This document shows, one piece after another, positions 13,269 to 15,704 of a DNA stretch of 15,704 nt. The notes under the pieces are model-generated. The model was not told the origin of the DNA and ran no database searches. It saw only the letters and a list, made by a program, of their open reading frames with translations. Position 1 is the first letter of the stretch. Each line of letters opens with the position of its first letter. A program made the position numbers and the translations under genes. This stretch comes from DATDVH01 sp035290045 (GTDB taxonomy: Bacteria; Patescibacteriota; Microgenomatia; UBA1406; HO2-37-13b), in contig DATDVH010000054.1 in NCBI GenBank assembly GCA_035290045.1, forward strand, positions 1-15,704. Direction: 5' to 3'.

Positions 13269-14612
13269 ATGGAAAACAAAATAATTGTACCAAAAAACGT
13301 CGGTGATATTCTGAAGATATTTGCAAAAAATAACTTTCAGATCTATATTGTTGGTGGAGCAGTACGCAATCTTTTACTGAAAAAATCAGTTCATAACTGG
13401 GATTTTACGACAAACGCAACTCCCGATCAAATACAGGCTCTTTTTCCCGAGAGCTTTTACCATAATCAATATGGAACCGTAACGATCAAAACAACACCCC
13501 CTTTTGAAATAACCCCCTTTCGCACAGAATCAAACTATAGAGATACACGCCATCCTTCAAAAATAATATGGGCACACACCATTGAAGAAGATTTGATCAG
13601 ACGAGATTTTACTATCAATGCAATAGCTTTTGATGGTCATACAATCATTGATCCACATGACGGCATACATGATCTGAAAAGAAAAATAGTCCGCGCAGTA
13701 GGAGATCCGAATATACGATTTACCGAAGATGCGCTCCGCCTCATGCGTGCGATTCGTATCGCGACCGAACTTCAATGTGTGCTTGAGGAAAAAACTCAAC
13801 AGTCAATCATGAGAAACGCACATCTCTTAAAAAATATCTCAAGAGAGCGAGTCCGAGATGAATTATTTAAAATCCTAAAAAGCGCCTCTCCTGCTGAAGG
13901 TATTATGTCTTTAAAAAATACTGGACTCTTGCCTTTCATAATTCCAAAATTGCATCATGCGTTTGACATACCGCAAAAAAGTCCAAAACGCCATCATATC
14001 TATGATGTCGGCACCCATTCAGTCAAGTCACTTGAAGCATGTGTATCAAACGATGTTATAGTCCGTCTTGCGACACTTCTTCATGACATTGGAAAAGTAG
14101 AAACCTTTCGCAAAGATCCAAAAACATCACTCATTACTTTTTTCAATCACGAGATTAGAGGAGCACAAATAGTCAAAAAAATAGCCGATGATCTTCGTCT
14201 TTCTGCAAAAGAAAAAGAAAAACTATACATACTTGTTCGATACCATCAATTCACTGTGTCTGAACTACAAACAGACCGCGCCATACGACGTTTTATCAGA
14301 GAAATCGGAACAAAAAACCTTGAAGATATGTTGATAGTAAGAAATGCTGACAGGATCGGATCAGGAGCACAACCAACTTCATGGCGCTATGAATTATTCA
14401 AAAAACGTCTGATTGAAGTCCAGAAACAACCCTTTGCAATTAAGGATTTGAAGATTGACGGCAATGACGTAATGAAAATATTAAAAATCAATCCAAGTCC
14501 ACAAGTCGGAGAGATTTTAAGACAGATTTTTGATGATGTCGTAGAAAAAAAAATTAATAATGATAAAACTGCGTTGCTGAAAAGAATTGCTCATATTCAG
14601 CGCAACGAATAA
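13269..14612 (+). CDS. cca: CCA-adding enzyme / poly(A) polymerase family protein with HD domain
   Basis: Class II nucleotidyltransferase that builds or repairs the tRNA 3' CCA end. It has 447 residues. The head domain carries IVGGAVRN (27-34), NWDFTTNATP (43-52), EITPFR (80-85), and RRDFTINA (111-118). EDALRLMRAIR (153-163) is the nucleotide-template helix. An HD phosphohydrolase domain follows with GTHSV (248-252), LLHDIGK (270-276) and NHEIRGA (293-299). Two usually acidic positions are Asn: the Asp of 'GGxVRD' (Asn34) and the first Asp of the metal-binding DxD (Asn43). The second Asp (45) and Glu80 remain. Activity may therefore be altered, unless this is the normal form in the lineage. 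A poly(A) polymerase role cannot be excluded. The transcript is predicted to be leaderless. Confidence 0.9.
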   Translation: MENKIIVPKNVGDILKIFAKNNFQIYIVGGAVRNLLLKKSVHNWDFTTNATPDQIQALFPESFYHNQYGTVTIKTTPPFEITPFRTESNYRDTRHPSKIIWAHTIEEDLIRRDFTINAIAFDGHTIIDPHDGIHDLKRKIVRAVGDPNIRFTEDALRLMRAIRIATELQCVLEEKTQQSIMRNAHLLKNISRERVRDELFKILKSASPAEGIMSLKNTGLLPFIIPKLHHAFDIPQKSPKRHHIYDVGTHSVKSLEACVSNDVIVRLATLLHDIGKVETFRKDPKTSLITFFNHEIRGAQIVKKIADDLRLSAKEKEKLYILVRYHQFTVSELQTDRAIRRFIREIGTKNLEDMLIVRNADRIGSGAQPTSWRYELFKKRLIEVQKQPFAIKDLKIDGNDVMKILKINPSPQVGEILRQIFDDVVEKKINNDKTALLKRIAHIQRNE

Positions 14613-14622
14613 AATATTTATT

Positions 14623-15704
14623 ATGCCAGAAAATACCGACAGTCAGAAATCAGAAATATCAAAAATAATTGATAATCCATTTGTAATAACGCAAAATTTT
14701 ACTCATCTGACTACCACGCTACCACAAACTCTTTCACAAGAAGAACAAGTCATTAAAGATAGAAAAACAAAAATTACTGAATTAGTCAACGCGCAACTAA
14801 ACCGTCTTCCTCTGCAGAAAATAAATAAAGAACAAATGAGGGTTTTGGTTAATCAGATTGTTTCTTATGAAAAAGTTCTTCCGCAGGAATTAAACAAATA
14901 CATTGAAATCGTGGTTGACGCAAGCAAACCTTTGTTGGGTAAAAATCATCTTTATCTTCACCATAAATTATACAACATTATTCATTCATCAGAATCTTTA
15001 GATACGGCAAAGACTTATAAAACGCTGATTAGCTCATGGAAAAATACATTGATGCCAGATAATCTTACAGATGATGTATTTGAGCAAAGAGCAAATGACT
15101 GTGTGGAACTGATCGCTGAATTATCTGGACTTAAAAGATTTCCCCGTCCTGAAAAACGAAGCAATGAAGAAATTCAATCACTCTTTCATAGTTTTATGAA
15201 AATCTATCAATACGCCTATTCACTCCCTGAGACCTATGATCAAAACATCATTCACTTACTTACATCAACGGCAGTCAATACTGGATTAAATTTTAAAGAT
15301 CCAGTATATACAGAACGCGTCCTTGAATTATTCAAATCGGTGTCTGCAGTTTCAGACACTGACACGCTACGCATTCTGATGGATAATATCAGACACTATG
15401 TAAGGATTCACAAACTGGAGAAACAAGCTGTTGAGGGCGTGCAAAAAAAGCTATTGCCCGCAATCCAAAAAAAGGATTCTGCTGTTGAGATTTTACAAAA
15501 ACAAACTAATTCATGGGGTATGAGACAAGACGACTTTGGCATTGCTGATTTTATTTGTCAATGCTATATGACTGCAATTGATCCGCTTCATCTCAACGAA
15601 CTCATGATGATATCACGAGAAATTCCGACATCCGATATAGCAAAATTTGAACAAAATCGCCTTGACGGACTCACTTTATCTGCTCCCTTTGGCGCATTAA
15701 GGGA
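14623..15704 (+). CDS. Unknown protein, 3' end outside window
   Basis: An ATG 10 bases after the cca stop opens a frame that stays open to the window edge (at least 360 residues), probably in the cca operon. The product begins MPENTDSQKSEISKIIDNPF and is mostly alpha-helical by composition, rich in Leu, Lys, Gln, Asp and Glu. It has no signal peptide, membrane segment, P-loop or obvious catalytic motif in the visible part. Evenly spaced hydrophobic helices (e.g. 'DTLRILMDNIRHYVRIHKLE') suggest a helical-repeat or solenoid-like protein, but I recognise no family. Codon use resembles that of its neighbours. Its function cannot be stated. Confidence 0.8.
   Translation, partial: MPENTDSQKSEISKIIDNPFVITQNFTHLTTTLPQTLSQEEQVIKDRKTKITELVNAQLNRLPLQKINKEQMRVLVNQIVSYEKVLPQELNKYIEIVVDASKPLLGKNHLYLHHKLYNIIHSSESLDTAKTYKTLISSWKNTLMPDNLTDDVFEQRANDCVELIAELSGLKRFPRPEKRSNEEIQSLFHSFMKIYQYAYSLPETYDQNIIHLLTSTAVNTGLNFKDPVYTERVLELFKSVSAVSDTDTLRILMDNIRHYVRIHKLEKQAVEGVQKKLLPAIQKKDSAVEILQKQTNSWGMRQDDFGIADFICQCYMTAIDPLHLNELMMISREIPTSDIAKFEQNRLDGLTLSAPFGALR

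Overview
The window looks like chromosome from an AT-rich bacterium of the Candidate Phyla Radiation (Patescibacteria), most likely the Microgenomates group. This is an inference from several traits. Genes are compact, closely spaced or overlapping. AspRS lacks its GAD insertion and MutY lacks its Fe-S cluster. There are several membrane-anchored proteins with Pro/Ser/Thr stalks, and almost no Shine-Dalgarno sequences. TAA, TAG and TGA are all used as stops, so the genetic code is standard and the recoded Gracilibacteria/Absconditabacteria are unlikely.

Layout. 1-400: the tail of a transposase, then an orphan Phd/YefM antitoxin with its own strong promoter. 430-1293 (+): Era GTPase. 1310-3533 (-): a gltX-mutY operon. 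3572-7314 (+): two envelope genes, a large membrane-anchored metzincin peptidase with a CARDB-like tail and an unknown single-pass membrane protein. 7327-9638 (-): aspS followed by a translationally coupled D,D-carboxypeptidase gene. 9639-9870: a 230-base regulatory spacer with back-to-back promoters, a long RNA hairpin and an intrinsic terminator, leading into a small Cys-rich gene at 9871-10125 (+). 10155-13250 (-): recJ, then a stalked surface protein, separated by two tandem stem-loops that appear to form a structured 5' leader. 13269-15704 (+): a CCA-adding enzyme/poly(A) polymerase-family gene and a truncated unknown gene.

How the genes relate. Most are translation and repair housekeeping (era, gltX, aspS, cca, mutY, recJ). 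They are interleaved with envelope genes (carboxypeptidase, metzincin, two unknown anchored proteins) that could act on the cell's own wall or on a host surface. Most promoters put the predicted transcription start within a few bases of the ATG, so leaderless translation seems to be the rule.

The best candidates for undescribed biology are: the RNA/attenuator-like locus at 9704-9870; the tandem-hairpin leader at 11427-11525; four in-frame AT-rich repeat insertions in gltX and recJ that encode a KLKIKNQK-like peptide; and a CCA-adding-family enzyme with Asp-to-Asn changes in two signature motifs. No tRNA, rRNA, CRISPR array or replication origin was found.
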